Source of the DNA: an uncultured Bacilli bacterium
GTDB taxonomy: Bacteria; Bacillota_I; Bacilli_A; RF39; UBA660
DNA length: 6,527 nucleotides
Direction of reading: 5' to 3'
Assembly: GCA_947585065.1 (NCBI GenBank)
Contig: CANPWX010000066.1
Location: 1-6,527 of the forward strand
In this document: piece by piece, positions 6,499-6,527 of the stretch
Layout of the letters: the number at the start of each line of letters is the position of its first letter
Numbering within the stretch: position 1 is the stretch's first letter
Made by a program: the position numbers and the translations under genes
Notes under the pieces: generated by a model
Databases searched by the model: none
What the model was told of the DNA's origin: nothing
Seen by the model: the letters and a program-made list of their open reading frames with translations, nothing else

Positions 6499-6514
6499 GA
6501 AAGATTTCTCTTTC
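6499..6514 (-). repeat. 6-bp hairpin with GAAA tetraloop
   Basis: On the minus strand GAAAGA, GAAA and TCTTTC follow each other, a perfect stem closed by a GNRA-type tetraloop. It lies within about 20 bases of the putative transcription start near 6516, where it could protect or structure a 5' end. Confidence 0.45.
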
Positions 6515-6522
6515 TTGTAAAC

Positions 6523-6527
6523 ATTAT
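6523..6527 (-). promoter_or_regulatory. Partial -10 box at the window edge
   Basis: The minus strand starts ATAATGTTTACAAGAAA, nearly identical to the -10 and start region of the 566-aa gene's promoter (TATAATGTTTATAAGAAA). The first base of the hexamer and any -35 box lie outside the window. Confidence 0.35.

Larger units (their letters stand above)
6254..6527 (-). other. Gene-free, structure-rich stretch; possible untranslated RNA or long leader
   Basis: No frame on either strand gives a convincing protein. On the minus strand, going 5' to 3', the stretch opens with ATAAT at the edge (a -10 box missing its first base). It continues with a 6-bp hairpin with a GAAA tetraloop (6499-6514), a 7-bp hairpin (6469-6488), a GGAC...GTCC pairing (6463-6466 with 6417-6420) enclosing GAGA/TCTC, a short TCACT/AGTGA dyad (6389-6399), TCCTA/TAGGA (6329-6341), a copy of the 16S rRNA tail, and a 10-bp inverted repeat. 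It ends at the terminator-like hairpin. This could be a transcript of about 320 nt that ends before the cluster, or a leader. It matches no RNA family I can name, and tmRNA, SRP and RNase P signatures are absent. Confidence 0.35.

Noticed and set aside
6335..6517. Small plus-strand gene behind the strong Shine-Dalgarno sequence
   Set aside because: It would need an ATT start and hits TGA after 11 codons. The open stretch that follows has no start or recognisable protein character.

Overview
The window is very AT-rich. Its ribosome-binding sites are of the AGGAGG type, every complete gene ends in TAA, and the tryptophan codons I checked are TGG. Family content (Tex, a ClpB/ClpC-type AAA+ domain, an Ig-repeat polysaccharide deacetylase) and codon use fit a low-GC Bacillota or Mycoplasmatota-like bacterium, possibly host-associated and probably using the standard bacterial code. 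The exact lineage cannot be read from this sequence.

All recognisable genes lie on the minus strand, so transcription runs from high to low coordinates. From the high end: (1) 6136-6527 has no gene but is rich in inverted repeats. It includes a long hairpin followed by a T-run that reads as an intrinsic terminator on the minus strand, a -10-like element at the very edge, and a near-perfect copy of the 16S rRNA 3' tail or its complement. (2) 6135-2633 is a tight three-gene cluster: a stand-alone ClpB/ClpC D1-like AAA+ ATPase, a 2,4-diaminopentanoate-dehydrogenase-like oxidoreductase starting 6 nt after it, and, 29 nt further on, a membrane-anchored deacetylase with Ig-like repeats. A hairpin overlapping the last stop codon closes the unit. 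(3) A clear sigma-A-type promoter at 2544-2573 drives a 566-residue acidic helical protein I do not recognise. (4) After 56 nt comes the start of tex, cut by the window edge after 253 codons.

The two downstream genes (orphan protein and Tex) look like one transcription unit and the three upstream genes another. The joint role of the upstream cluster is not obvious. The ATPase lacks the usual aromatic pore loop of Clp unfoldases, the dehydrogenase has no other ornithine-fermentation gene beside it in the window, and the deacetylase would modify wall or surface glycans. I see no CRISPR array, tRNA, rRNA gene or insertion sequence.
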